Of a stretch of 64,000 nucleotides of DNA, positions 34,733 through 43,176 are shown one piece after another. Position numbers and translations under genes: made by a program. The DNA comes from Pseudomonas fluorescens (GTDB lineage: Bacteria; Pseudomonadota; Gammaproteobacteria; Pseudomonadales; Pseudomonadaceae). The notes beneath the pieces were generated by a model. The model was not told the origin of the DNA and searched no databases. It saw nothing but the letters and a program-made list of their open reading frames with translations. How positions within the stretch are numbered: position 1 is the first letter of the stretch; every line of letters starts with the position of its first letter. The stretch lies in the NCBI RefSeq assembly GCF_902497855.1, contig NZ_CABVHU010000009.1:1-64000 (forward strand). Direction: 5' to 3'.

Positions 34733-35806
34733 TTATTCTTTGAGGAGCGCATGTGCGCCGCGGGTACCCACCACCACCAGGGAACCATCGGCGGCCAGGG
34801 CGGCACCGGCCACCGGCGACGGGTTCTGCTGCGCCACACGTTGCATTCGGGGGCTGTCGTCCCGGGCCACCAGCATGTGCCCGGCCTGACTGAACATCCG
34901 ATAGTGCCCCTGGGCGTCCACGGTGGCGGCGGTGACACTGACCTGCAGGCCGCTATCGAAGGGGGTCCAGCTCAAGCCACCGTCGGTGCTACGCAATACA
35001 TTGCCGCGCAGGCCAAAGACCACGACTTCGCCAGGCTTGCCGACAACGCCGAAGTAGCTGCCCTGATAGGGTGTCGCCAAGGTGGCAAAACGCTGGGGCG
35101 ACTCGTCCCATTTCAGCACCAGGCCTTGCTCGCCGACGATGTACAGCGCATCGCCGGTGGAGGTGATGGCGTTCAAATGGAAGTTCTGCGGGTTGTCGGT
35201 ACGGTCCTGGAACGGCGTCCAGCTCTGCCCACCATCCTCGGTGCGCAGGATCAGGTTGAATACGCCGACCACGTAGCCGAGCTTGTCGTCGGCGAACCAG
35301 ACATCGAGCAATGGCTTGTCGGCGCCCTCTTCGACCAGCCGTTGGCCATCGGCGACCCGCAGCGGCCATTGCTCGTTGTCCGGTTCGGCCGCCGCCAGCG
35401 CCGAATATTGCTTGACCGACAATGCGCCGATCTCACGACCGTCCAGTTGCTTTTTCCATGTCGCGCCGGCGTCACTGCTGTGCAGCACCACGCCATCGTT
35501 GCCGACGGCCCAGCCTTGTTCGGGGGTCGGGAAATACACGGCATTGAGGTCGCTGCTGACCGGTACGCTCGCCTGCTGCCATTGCTTGCCGTCATCATCG
35601 GAATAAAGAATATGGCCACGCTGCCCGACGGCAACCAGCCGCTGCCCGGCGCTCGCGATATCGAGCAAGGGACTGCGCACGGCCAGGGCGCTGGGCCTGG
35701 CGGGTAAATCCAGCACGTCAATGTAGCCGGACGCCTGGGCGACTGCCTGCCACAACACCAACAGCAGTGCCAACGCCTGCAACGTGTGCTTCTTCAATGA
35801 ACACAT
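34733..35806 (-). CDS. YCF48-like (BNR-repeat) periplasmic beta-propeller protein
   Basis: A 357-residue protein with a signal peptide (MCSLKKHTLQALALLLVLWQAVAQA) and repeated propeller units containing the BNR/Asp-box pattern S-x-D-x-G-x-x-W: SDDDGKQWQQ, SSDAGATWKK, TEDGGQSWTP and STDGGLSWTP. This is the YCF48/Hcf136 family. The ATG at 35806 has AGAGGACG upstream, while the longer open frame has no signal-like start. It lies 30 bp before the RND gene. It probably acts in the periplasm as an assembly or accessory factor for the envelope transporter; that role is inferred from repeated co-occurrence as I recall it. Confidence 0.82.
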   Translation of the reverse strand: MCSLKKHTLQALALLLVLWQAVAQASGYIDVLDLPARPSALAVRSPLLDIASAGQRLVAVGQRGHILYSDDDGKQWQQASVPVSSDLNAVYFPTPEQGWAVGNDGVVLHSSDAGATWKKQLDGREIGALSVKQYSALAAAEPDNEQWPLRVADGQRLVEEGADKPLLDVWFADDKLGYVVGVFNLILRTEDGGQSWTPFQDRTDNPQNFHLNAITSTGDALYIVGEQGLVLKWDESPQRFATLATPYQGSYFGVVGKPGEVVVFGLRGNVLRSTDGGLSWTPFDSGLQVSVTAATVDAQGHYRMFSQAGHMLVARDDSPRMQRVAQQNPSPVAGAALAADGSLVVVGTRGAHALLKE

Positions 35807-35874
35807 AGTGCGTCCTCTGGCCAGAACCGGGCCGGGCTGCGCGGGGTGCAGCCCGGTCTCTTGGTGTGAAGCGT

Positions 35875-37233
35875 TTAACGAACACCGGTACCGGCCAACG
35901 CGTCCGGAGACCACTGCGTCTTGGAGAGCGGTGCGATGTATTTGATGCCGCCGTAGGCGCCCGACAAACCGTTGATGTTGTACGTCCCGCCCACCAGGTC
36001 ATAGATCACGTGCGGCGTGGTGTTGGGGGTCGTCACGTCGTAGCTTTGCGAGAGGAAGCTGAAGGAGCCACGGTACAGTTGGCCACGGGCATCGTACTGG
36101 TCGGATGCCAGAGCGACCCAGCTGTCTTCATCCAGGTAGAAACGGCGCTTGGCGTAGATGTGACGGGCACCCGACTTGAGCGTGCCTTCCACCACCCACA
36201 CCCGATGCTTTTCCCAGCGCACGAATTGCGGCGCCAGGTGGTTCGGTGTGGTCAGGGATTTCGGATCCTTGATGTAGCTCAGCGTGTAGGTGTTGTACGG
36301 CACGATCATTTCCTGCTTGCCGACCAGTTTCCAGTCATAGCGATCCAGCGCACCGTTGAAGACATACACGTCGTCATAGGTGCCTGAACCGGCGGTGCCC
36401 GGGTTCGGCGTGTCGTAGGCCAGGGTCGGTGCCAGCTTCACGCGGCGCTGACCGGGCAAGTACTGCCAGGCACGCCGCGCCTGCACCAGCGGGTTGGCCG
36501 CGTCCTTGAGCATGATCGCCTCCCCCGCACGGCGCGCGGGGCCGGTGTAGAACAGGCGGGTCTGGAAATAAGTATCCTTGGCGTCGATGACCTTGGTCAG
36601 GTCTTCGAAGATCGGGAAGGAGTTGACGATTTCGCCGCTGGTGGCCAGGTTCTGCCCGCCCGAGGCATCGACGTTCCAGGAATCATATTTGGTCGAATAG
36701 GCAACACCCTGGTAGCGCAGCAGGTGGTTCCACATGGCCTCGGCACCGGATTGCGGGATCGGGAACGGCACGCCCGGCAGCACGTTCTCGATCGCGTTGC
36801 CACCTTCCAGCGACTTGGCGCCGGTGGCGTTCTTCAAGGTGTTATCCAGCACTCTCTGGGGCAGCGCCACGCTGCGGTGAGTCGGATAGACTTCGACGCG
36901 AAAGCTCGGGTAGCGGGTGGCCAATGCGACGGTGACCGCGGTGAGTTTGTCCTTGTACTGGGCGACGTTCTTGCCATCGATCACCAGCAGCGGCTTCTCG
37001 CTGGCGTAAGGGTCCGGGCGAACGGTGTCACCGGCCTTGAAGCCTGCCGGCAGGCTGGTCAGCCCGCCGGTGTAGGCCGGAATCGAGCCATCTGCATTCC
37101 CGGCTTTTTCGGCGCCGACGGCCGTCAGGCTGGTCCCGAGCCTGGCCGCCTGGTCCGGGGACACGGCCGCCTGGGCGGCGCCGGCGACGGCCAGCGCGAG
37201 GGTGGTGGCCAGTAAGGTTTGAGCGAATTTCAT
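35875..37233 (-). CDS. DUF1329-family outer-envelope protein
   Basis: A 452-residue secreted protein: signal peptide MKFAQTLLATTLALAVAGAAQA, then VSPDQAARLGTSLTAVGAEKAGNADGSIPAYTGGL, the characteristic DUF1329 N-terminus. Later family-like stretches are AGEAIMLKDAANPLVQARRAWQYLPGQRRVKLAPTLAYDTPNP and RRFYLDEDSWVALASDQYDARGQL. The family has no firm biochemical role; its fold is thought to be related to lipoprotein-carrier (LolA/LolB-like) proteins, which would suit movement of a hydrophobic molecule between the RND pump and the DUF1302 outer membrane protein. The longer open frame upstream runs into the DUF1302 gene and is rejected. Confidence 0.85.
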   Translation of the reverse strand: MKFAQTLLATTLALAVAGAAQAAVSPDQAARLGTSLTAVGAEKAGNADGSIPAYTGGLTSLPAGFKAGDTVRPDPYASEKPLLVIDGKNVAQYKDKLTAVTVALATRYPSFRVEVYPTHRSVALPQRVLDNTLKNATGAKSLEGGNAIENVLPGVPFPIPQSGAEAMWNHLLRYQGVAYSTKYDSWNVDASGGQNLATSGEIVNSFPIFEDLTKVIDAKDTYFQTRLFYTGPARRAGEAIMLKDAANPLVQARRAWQYLPGQRRVKLAPTLAYDTPNPGTAGSGTYDDVYVFNGALDRYDWKLVGKQEMIVPYNTYTLSYIKDPKSLTTPNHLAPQFVRWEKHRVWVVEGTLKSGARHIYAKRRFYLDEDSWVALASDQYDARGQLYRGSFSFLSQSYDVTTPNTTPHVIYDLVGGTYNINGLSGAYGGIKYIAPLSKTQWSPDALAGTGVR

Positions 37234-37265
37234 GGGGTGTCTCCTGTTGCTGGGCAATGGTTCGA

Positions 37266-39092
37266 TTAAATAGTCGTTTTGAAAGTTAAAGTGACCATGC
37301 CGCGATCCTTGAGCTGGGATGGTGTACCGCCGAACGCGGTGGTCTGGCCGGGCACGCAGTTGTATTGCCCGTTGGCCCCCGGCGACGCGCCGTCTCCTTG
37401 ACTGCCCGCGCTGCCTGGCGAACTGCAGGTATCGAACGGACCGAAGTTGTCCACGTACTTCAGGTCGAAGCGGTACTGGTTGCGCACGTCCATGCCGACG
37501 CCGACCGAGTAGCTGCCGGCGTCTTCGTTGCCGCCGAGCTGCACGGCGGAGTTGCCATTGAGGCCGACGTTGTAGGTCATCGGCAGGTACATATCGATGC
37601 CGGGGAAGACCTGGTACCAGGTCGGGTTGAAGTTGACGCCGAGGATGTAGTTGTCCTTGGTGACCTTGTCGGTGCCGTGGTACCAGTCCTCGCCCTTGAA
37701 CAGTTGCTTGTTGTCGGTCACGTCCAGCCAGCGGCTGTAGCCGAGTTCGACCAGCAACGAGGAGCTGTCCCACAGCGGCGTGTCGCCAAAGGTGGTCAGG
37801 CCGTTGAGCACCGCGTGCACGGTGTTGCCCCGGGCCACGCCGTCTTCGCCGTTGAAGCTGCCGATGAAACCGGGCACACCGGCATTGGCCGCGGCCGGAT
37901 TGACGGTGCCGGCAACGCTGGCCAGCGGCATGTTCTCGCGGTAGTTGAGGTCGAATCCGACGCTGACCCCGGCGATGCTCTTGGACAGGCTGATACCGTA
38001 GATGTCGATGTCATCGACGTAGAACTGGTTGTAGCTGCCGATGTTGCCGGAGATCAGCTGCGCCGGGCCGACCGCAGTCGGCTGCAAGGCCAGGTTGGGC
38101 AGGATGTCGGAGGTGTTGCGGTAGTAGAAACCCAGGGTGCCGTCGAGCCATTCCGGGCTCCACTTGGCCATCAGCCCGAAGTCGCCGCGATCGTCCGGGG
38201 TGAAGGTATGGCCATTGCTCAGGCGCAGAAACTGGTTGGCGCCGATCGGCCCCGGGGCACCGAAAAACGGATTGACGCCACCGATCAGCGACAGGTTGTG
38301 CCCGCCATTCTGGATGCCGTCGTTGAAGCCCAGATAGGTGCCGGATTCCGGCAGGCGCGAGGCGTCCCAGTCGAGGAAATACTGGGCGCCCAGGGTCAGC
38401 TCCGGGTTGACGGTCAGGCTGGCGGACAGCTGGTTACGCGGAATGAACAACTCCTTGGCTTCGGTGCCCGGCACCGCCAGCGCCTTGGCAATGTCCAGCC
38501 CCGATTGGCCGTAGCTGTTGCCGTGGGCAAACGCCAGGATGCTTTCGCCCCAATACTGGGTGTGCTTGCCGAGCTTGGCACTGAGCATCGATTCTTCGCC
38601 GACTTCCGTACTGCCGAAGACAAAGGCATCGAGGATCTCGGCCGAAGGGCCGTTGTAGTAGCGATCGGCATAACCGCTGAGATGGCGCGAGTCCGGCACC
38701 CCGTGGTTGAGCTGGTTGGTCGCCGCGTTGTCGCTGCCGACATGGTCGTAGGCGTGGTCGTACCAGCTGTTGGCGCTGACGCGAAACCCCATCTTCTGCT
38801 GGTAGGTCACGTCCAGTTCCGAGAGCACGTCCAGGCGCTGGGACACCGCACTGCCGGAAGAGAAGTTACGGTTGCCGTCGTTGTTGTTCCAGGCATTGGC
38901 CAACTTGCTGTTGGGGCTTTCGACCCGCTGGGCGTAGTTGAACTTGAAGGTGTTGTCGAAACGTACAACCCAGTCTTCATTGCCGGTATTGAGCTCCAGG
39001 GCCTGGGCTGCCGGTAAAGCGGCGAGGAACAGCGCCGAGGCCAGCAGCGTTGGCTCCAACACGCTCAAACCACGATTTTTGTTAACGTGCAT
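37266..39092 (-). CDS. DUF1302-family outer membrane protein
   Basis: A 608-residue predicted outer membrane beta-barrel. After a signal region (LLASALFLAALPAAQA) it continues LELNTGNEDWVVRFDNTFKFNYAQRVE, the DUF1302 start, with many alternating aromatic strands and segments such as SAKLGKHTQYWGESILAFAHGNSYGQSGLDIAKALAVPGTEAKELF. GGAGACAAGAT precedes the ATG. It is first in the DUF1302-DUF1329-YCF48-RND operon (32 bp before DUF1329). It may form the outer membrane pore of the system; the substrate is unknown. A terminator on the same strand lies upstream at 39134-39196, so the operon has its own promoter. Confidence 0.85.
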   Translation of the reverse strand: MHVNKNRGLSVLEPTLLASALFLAALPAAQALELNTGNEDWVVRFDNTFKFNYAQRVESPNSKLANAWNNNDGNRNFSSGSAVSQRLDVLSELDVTYQQKMGFRVSANSWYDHAYDHVGSDNAATNQLNHGVPDSRHLSGYADRYYNGPSAEILDAFVFGSTEVGEESMLSAKLGKHTQYWGESILAFAHGNSYGQSGLDIAKALAVPGTEAKELFIPRNQLSASLTVNPELTLGAQYFLDWDASRLPESGTYLGFNDGIQNGGHNLSLIGGVNPFFGAPGPIGANQFLRLSNGHTFTPDDRGDFGLMAKWSPEWLDGTLGFYYRNTSDILPNLALQPTAVGPAQLISGNIGSYNQFYVDDIDIYGISLSKSIAGVSVGFDLNYRENMPLASVAGTVNPAAANAGVPGFIGSFNGEDGVARGNTVHAVLNGLTTFGDTPLWDSSSLLVELGYSRWLDVTDNKQLFKGEDWYHGTDKVTKDNYILGVNFNPTWYQVFPGIDMYLPMTYNVGLNGNSAVQLGGNEDAGSYSVGVGMDVRNQYRFDLKYVDNFGPFDTCSSPGSAGSQGDGASPGANGQYNCVPGQTTAFGGTPSQLKDRGMVTLTFKTTI

Positions 39093-39133
39093 ATCTTGTC
39101 TCCGCTTTTTTTTGTTGTTGTTTTGCGTTGTTG

Positions 39134-39196
39134 AAAAAACGCCCTGTCACTGAATTCGGGCGTACCGCTGCCCACCACTCATAACCCCGACAGGGC
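39134..39196 (-). terminator. rho-independent terminator of the carboxylase left operon
   Basis: On the - strand GCCCTGTC (39189-39196) pairs with GACAGGGC (39141-39148), followed by GTTTTTT (39134-39140). The loop is about 40 bases and may hold further pairing. It lies just after the YeiH-like gene and before the DUF1302 operon, so it separates two same-strand units. Confidence 0.65.
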
Positions 39197-39247
39197 AGTG
39201 TTCGATTCATTTGAATTAAGCCGGTCAATACCCTTGGGTACTGAACG

Positions 39248-40255
39248 TCAACTACCGAGGCGTATCAGCGCCAACACTAACCCCAGCAGGAACAGCGTTT
39301 CACCGACCATCAACAGAATGGGCTTGAGCCCCACCGTGGCCAGTTCCTTCAACTGGATTTTCATGCCGAGCGCACTGATGGCCACGACCAGACACCAACT
39401 CGACAATGGATTGCCCAGGCTCTGTACCGTCGCCGGTAGCCAGCCAAGACTGGTCACCGTGGCAAAGGCGATGAACGCCACGGCAAACCAGGGCAACAAC
39501 GGCGGCCGCTGGCCGGTGCCTTGGCCACCCTGAGCGCGGGTGATCAAAACCGCGCAGATAATCACTGGCAAAAGCATAGCGATGCGCATCAGTTTCACCA
39601 CCGTGGCCGTATCGCCGATGTCATGGGACATGCTGTAGCCGGCACCGACCACCTGGGCGACGTCATGGATGGTGGCGCCGAGGAACACCCCGGCTTGCAG
39701 CGGATCCAGGCCCAGCGCCCGGGCGATCACCGGATAAACGATCATCGCCAGGGTCGACAGGCTGGACACGCCAATGACCGTGAACAGCGTGGCGCGCTCC
39801 TTGGCCTGATGCCCAGGCAAAGCCGCCGCCAGTGCCAGCGCCGCGGATGCGCCGCAAATCGCGGTAGCCCCGCCGGACAACAGACCGAACAGCGCATTGA
39901 AGCCCAAGGCGCGCGCCGCCAGCATCGACAGCAAAATGGTCACTACCACCGAAACCACCACGATCAACACCGGGTGCCAACCCAACGCCACGATCTGCTC
40001 CAGGGAGATGCGCATGCCCAGCAACGCAACCCCGATGCGCAGGATTTCACGGGCACTGAAATCGATACCCGCCTTGCTCGGCCCCGCCGCCAGAAAATTC
40101 ATGGCCATGCCCAGCAACAGGGCCAACAGCATCACTGGCGCGTGGTACTGGTCGGCGAGAAAGCGCGCGGCGATGGCGACCACGATGCTGGCCAGAACAC
40201 CGGGAAGGTACAGGCTGACAACCGACTGAAATTGGATGACGGCGGACCTGGTCAT
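39248..40255 (-). CDS. YeiH-family (UPF0324) putative sulfate exporter-type membrane protein
   Basis: A 335-residue protein with about ten hydrophobic helices of the YeiH/UPF0324 family. It starts near VVSLYLPGVLASIVVAIAARFLADQYHAPVMLLALLLGMAMNFL and contains GLLSGGATAICGASAALALAAALPG, the conserved family core, followed by GVFLGATIHDVAQVVGAGYSMS. Members are annotated as putative sulfate exporters, but experimental support is thin. It is the last gene of the left arm of the carboxylase cluster, 3 bp after the MFS gene. In that setting it may export an anion such as a carboxylate, which would widen the family's known range; that is speculation. Confidence 0.82.
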   Translation of the reverse strand: MTRSAVIQFQSVVSLYLPGVLASIVVAIAARFLADQYHAPVMLLALLLGMAMNFLAAGPSKAGIDFSAREILRIGVALLGMRISLEQIVALGWHPVLIVVVSVVVTILLSMLAARALGFNALFGLLSGGATAICGASAALALAAALPGHQAKERATLFTVIGVSSLSTLAMIVYPVIARALGLDPLQAGVFLGATIHDVAQVVGAGYSMSHDIGDTATVVKLMRIAMLLPVIICAVLITRAQGGQGTGQRPPLLPWFAVAFIAFATVTSLGWLPATVQSLGNPLSSWCLVVAISALGMKIQLKELATVGLKPILLMVGETLFLLGLVLALIRLGS

Positions 40256-40258
40256 AAG

Positions 40259-41533
40259 TCAAACCTTGATTCCCATGGCCGGCAGCGCATGCGAGCTTTC
40301 ACGCTTGATGCGAGCCGCCAGATAAAAGAAGATCCCACCTGACACCAGCGCTACAATGTCGCTGACCAGCAGCACAGGGGTCAGGGGAGAATCAACCCCG
40401 GCTGTCGCCAGAGAATCACTGATCCAGCCCACGACCAAGGTGCCGAGCGCCACGGAAAAAACATTCAGCAGCAGCATCGAAAACCCCATGACCGTCGAAC
40501 GCATGCGCGCGGGAACTGCGCCCTGGATCGCTGTGGTCGCGGAGCCGTAAAGCGACATCACCATGAAAATGCCGACCGCCATGCCCACATAGAACAGCGG
40601 CGAATCCGTCGGCACCAGGCGAAAAGCAATCATGAAGGGCGCAAACAGCAGCACCAGCAACGCCAGGACACTGGCGTGGCCGCCTTTGAAACGCGGGGCC
40701 AGGCGGTCGCTCAAAATGCCCCCCGCCAACGCGCCCAACGAGCCGAAGACGATCTGCATGGCGCCCATGGTCGTGGCGATCGTGGCCGGATCCATCCCCC
40801 TCTCGCGGGTCATCCACAGTTGCGCGAACGAAATCCCCGGATAAACCAGGTGGGCCAGCACAAAGCCGGCAACGGTGTAACGCACCACACGATTGCTGCG
40901 CAGTTCACCGAGCACCGCGGTTAACTGAGCCTTGAGCGGGGCGCCGCGCTCTTGCACCGTGTTGTGGCTGCGCCTGTCGCCCATCAGCATCAGCGGCAAG
41001 CCGATGACAATCCCGGCAACGCCCAGGATATAAAACGTGGTGCGCCAGCCATGGGTGGCGCCGAGCGTGCCCGCCAGCAAAAAGCTGCAACCGATGCCCA
41101 GCGGAATGCCGAGGTAGAACAGCCCCATCGCCGTGCCCCGGCGCTTCTGCGAGAACAGCTCCATCAACAGCGCGGTGGCGGCAGGCACCAGCGCCGCTTC
41201 ACCGGTTGCCACCATAAAACGCGCCGCCACCATCTGTTCGAAGTTCTGCACAAACCCGGAGGCAATCGTGCAGACGCTCCAGATGAGCATGCCGGCACCG
41301 ATCACCCGTGGCCGGCTATGTCGGTCGGCCAGCGCACCGAGCACCACCGCCATGACGCCGTAGCTCAGCACCCAGACCGCGCCGACGAGAAAGCCATACT
41401 GCGCATTGTTGATCGCCAGTTCGCCGGTGATTTGCGGTGCGAAGCCCAGCAGGATATTGCGGTCCACCTGCGCCAGCAGGTGAATCACCATCAGCGTTGC
41501 GAGCACTGCGCAGGGACTCTTTTTCCAGAACAT
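40259..41533 (-). CDS. MFS transporter (spinster/anion-symporter-like)
   Basis: A 424-residue major facilitator with twelve predicted helices. Helix 1 carries VIHLLAQVDRNILLGFAPQI (a DRNxL motif seen in spinster-like and anion:cation symporter branches), the 2-3 loop LGALADRHSRPRVIG and the second-half loop GGILSDRLAPRF. It lies 62 bp after the first carboxyltransferase gene and probably imports the acid that the CoA ligases activate. No ribosome site is obvious. Export cannot be excluded. Confidence 0.82.
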   Translation of the reverse strand: MFWKKSPCAVLATLMVIHLLAQVDRNILLGFAPQITGELAINNAQYGFLVGAVWVLSYGVMAVVLGALADRHSRPRVIGAGMLIWSVCTIASGFVQNFEQMVAARFMVATGEAALVPAATALLMELFSQKRRGTAMGLFYLGIPLGIGCSFLLAGTLGATHGWRTTFYILGVAGIVIGLPLMLMGDRRSHNTVQERGAPLKAQLTAVLGELRSNRVVRYTVAGFVLAHLVYPGISFAQLWMTRERGMDPATIATTMGAMQIVFGSLGALAGGILSDRLAPRFKGGHASVLALLVLLFAPFMIAFRLVPTDSPLFYVGMAVGIFMVMSLYGSATTAIQGAVPARMRSTVMGFSMLLLNVFSVALGTLVVGWISDSLATAGVDSPLTPVLLVSDIVALVSGGIFFYLAARIKRESSHALPAMGIKV

Positions 41534-41595
41534 CGGTCTGTACCTTTGAGTTGTTTTTATGAAGGCAAGGCTGGATGCCGCTCGTCCTGCCAGGA

Positions 41596-43176
41596 CTAGC
41601 GCATGGTTCGCCGCTTCGGCCCAAGGGAAAGTGCGGTGATGCGATAGGCATCACCCACCCAGTTGCACAGCAGCGGTCGTGTACTGTCCGGCTCGATGAT
41701 GTCGATCACGCCGAAGCGCTCGGCCGTCCGTAGCGGTGAAGCCAGGGCCTGGTAATGGGCCTCCAGTTCCTTGCGCCGGGCCAGCGGATCCTCGGCGGCG
41801 GCGATTTCCTGCTTATAGGCGGCCGCGACGCCACCCTCGATCGGGATCGAACCCCACTGCGCCGAAGGCCAGGCAAACCGGTGCGGCAATGCCGTGCCTG
41901 TCGGACCATGCCAGGGGCTGACCATGGCGCCGGCCAGTCCGACACAGCGGCGCAGCACGATGGTGATCACGGGCACGCTGGCCTGCTCGATCGCATGCAC
42001 GGCCTGCATGGCGGCAACCAGGGTGCCTTGCATCTCTGCTTCTTGCCCGGTCATGACGCCCGGCTGGTCCACCAGGTAAATGAGCGGCAGATGAAAGGTG
42101 TCGCACAGGTCGATGAAACGGGTCTGCTTGAGCGCCGCCGCACGGGTCAACGCACCGCCGCCGACTCGCGGGTTGTTGCAGATGATCCCCACCGAATAAC
42201 CATTGAGACGGGCAAACGCGGTGATGGTCGACGCGCCAAAATCCGGCGACATCTCGAACAGACTGTCTTTATCCACCAGCGACTTGAGGATCTTGTGCGG
42301 ATTGAAAATCTTGCGCCGGTCATGGGGAATGGCGTCGTTGAGCCAGGCATCGCGCCGACCGGGTAAGTCGCTCGACGTCACATGCGGTGGCTGCTCCCAG
42401 ACATTGCCAGGCAAATAGGACAAGAAGCGCTTGGCCAGATCCAGCGCCTCGGCGTCGGAGTTGGCGGCCAGGTTGATCATGCCGCTATAACGATGCACCT
42501 GGTCATAACCGCCCAGGTCGTTCTTGTCGATATCGATCCCGAACGCCTGCTTGACCACGGGCGGACCCGCCGCAAACACCTGGCTCTGGCCACGCACCAT
42601 GATCGACAGGTGAGAGGCGGCGACCCGCAGCGCACCCAGCCCGGCGCAAGCGCCGTGGGCAATGCCGACGACCGGCACCGCCCCCAGCAGATTGGTGATG
42701 GGCAGCAGGGCATAACCCGGAATCTTGGTATGGCCAAGCTTGTCGAGCAGCTTCACGCTGCCACCGGCGCTGTCGATCATGCGGATGATCGGCAGCTTGT
42801 ATTCCCAGGCATAACGATCGGCGTAGATCCATTTTTCAGCGACCGCCGCCTCCGACGAACCACCGCGAATGGTGAAATCATCGGCCGCCACCACGGTACG
42901 TCGCTGCCCGATCTTGCCCACGCCGACGACTGCCGTGCTCGGCGTCGCGGAAGTAATCTGGCCTTCTGGTGTGTACTTCACCGCGCCGGCCAATATGCCG
43001 AATTCCTCGAAGCTGTCGCTCTCGAGCAGATGACCGATGCGCTCACGCGCCGTGAGCTTGCCCTGGGCATGATGTTTTTCCACCGCTTGCGGCCCACCCA
43101 ATGCATAGGCGATTTCCCGACGCGCGCGGATGTCGGCGAGCTCCAGCGACCATTCAGGGGCAACAGGCGTGCTCAT
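41596..43176 (-). CDS. acyl-CoA carboxylase carboxyltransferase subunit (MmdA-type), copy 1
   Basis: A 526-residue crotonase-fold carboxyltransferase with N- and C-lobes as in MmdA, PccB and LiuB. It transfers CO2 from carboxybiotin to the acyl-CoA (or the reverse). Typical regions are LTARERIGHLLESDSFEEFG at residues 37-56, the GIAHGACAGLGALRVAASHLSIMV N-lobe oxyanion region, and YLVDQPGVMTGQEAEMQGTLV plus RRCVGLAGAMVSPW in the C-lobe, where decarboxylases usually have RKxYGGA-like text. WGSIPIEGGVAAAY replaces the usual MGAEGAV-type text, so its acyl specificity is probably unusual. It overlaps the upstream CoA ligase gene by 4 bp. Confidence 0.88.
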   Translation of the reverse strand: MSTPVAPEWSLELADIRARREIAYALGGPQAVEKHHAQGKLTARERIGHLLESDSFEEFGILAGAVKYTPEGQITSATPSTAVVGVGKIGQRRTVVAADDFTIRGGSSEAAVAEKWIYADRYAWEYKLPIIRMIDSAGGSVKLLDKLGHTKIPGYALLPITNLLGAVPVVGIAHGACAGLGALRVAASHLSIMVRGQSQVFAAGPPVVKQAFGIDIDKNDLGGYDQVHRYSGMINLAANSDAEALDLAKRFLSYLPGNVWEQPPHVTSSDLPGRRDAWLNDAIPHDRRKIFNPHKILKSLVDKDSLFEMSPDFGASTITAFARLNGYSVGIICNNPRVGGGALTRAAALKQTRFIDLCDTFHLPLIYLVDQPGVMTGQEAEMQGTLVAAMQAVHAIEQASVPVITIVLRRCVGLAGAMVSPWHGPTGTALPHRFAWPSAQWGSIPIEGGVAAAYKQEIAAAEDPLARRKELEAHYQALASPLRTAERFGVIDIIEPDSTRPLLCNWVGDAYRITALSLGPKRRTMR

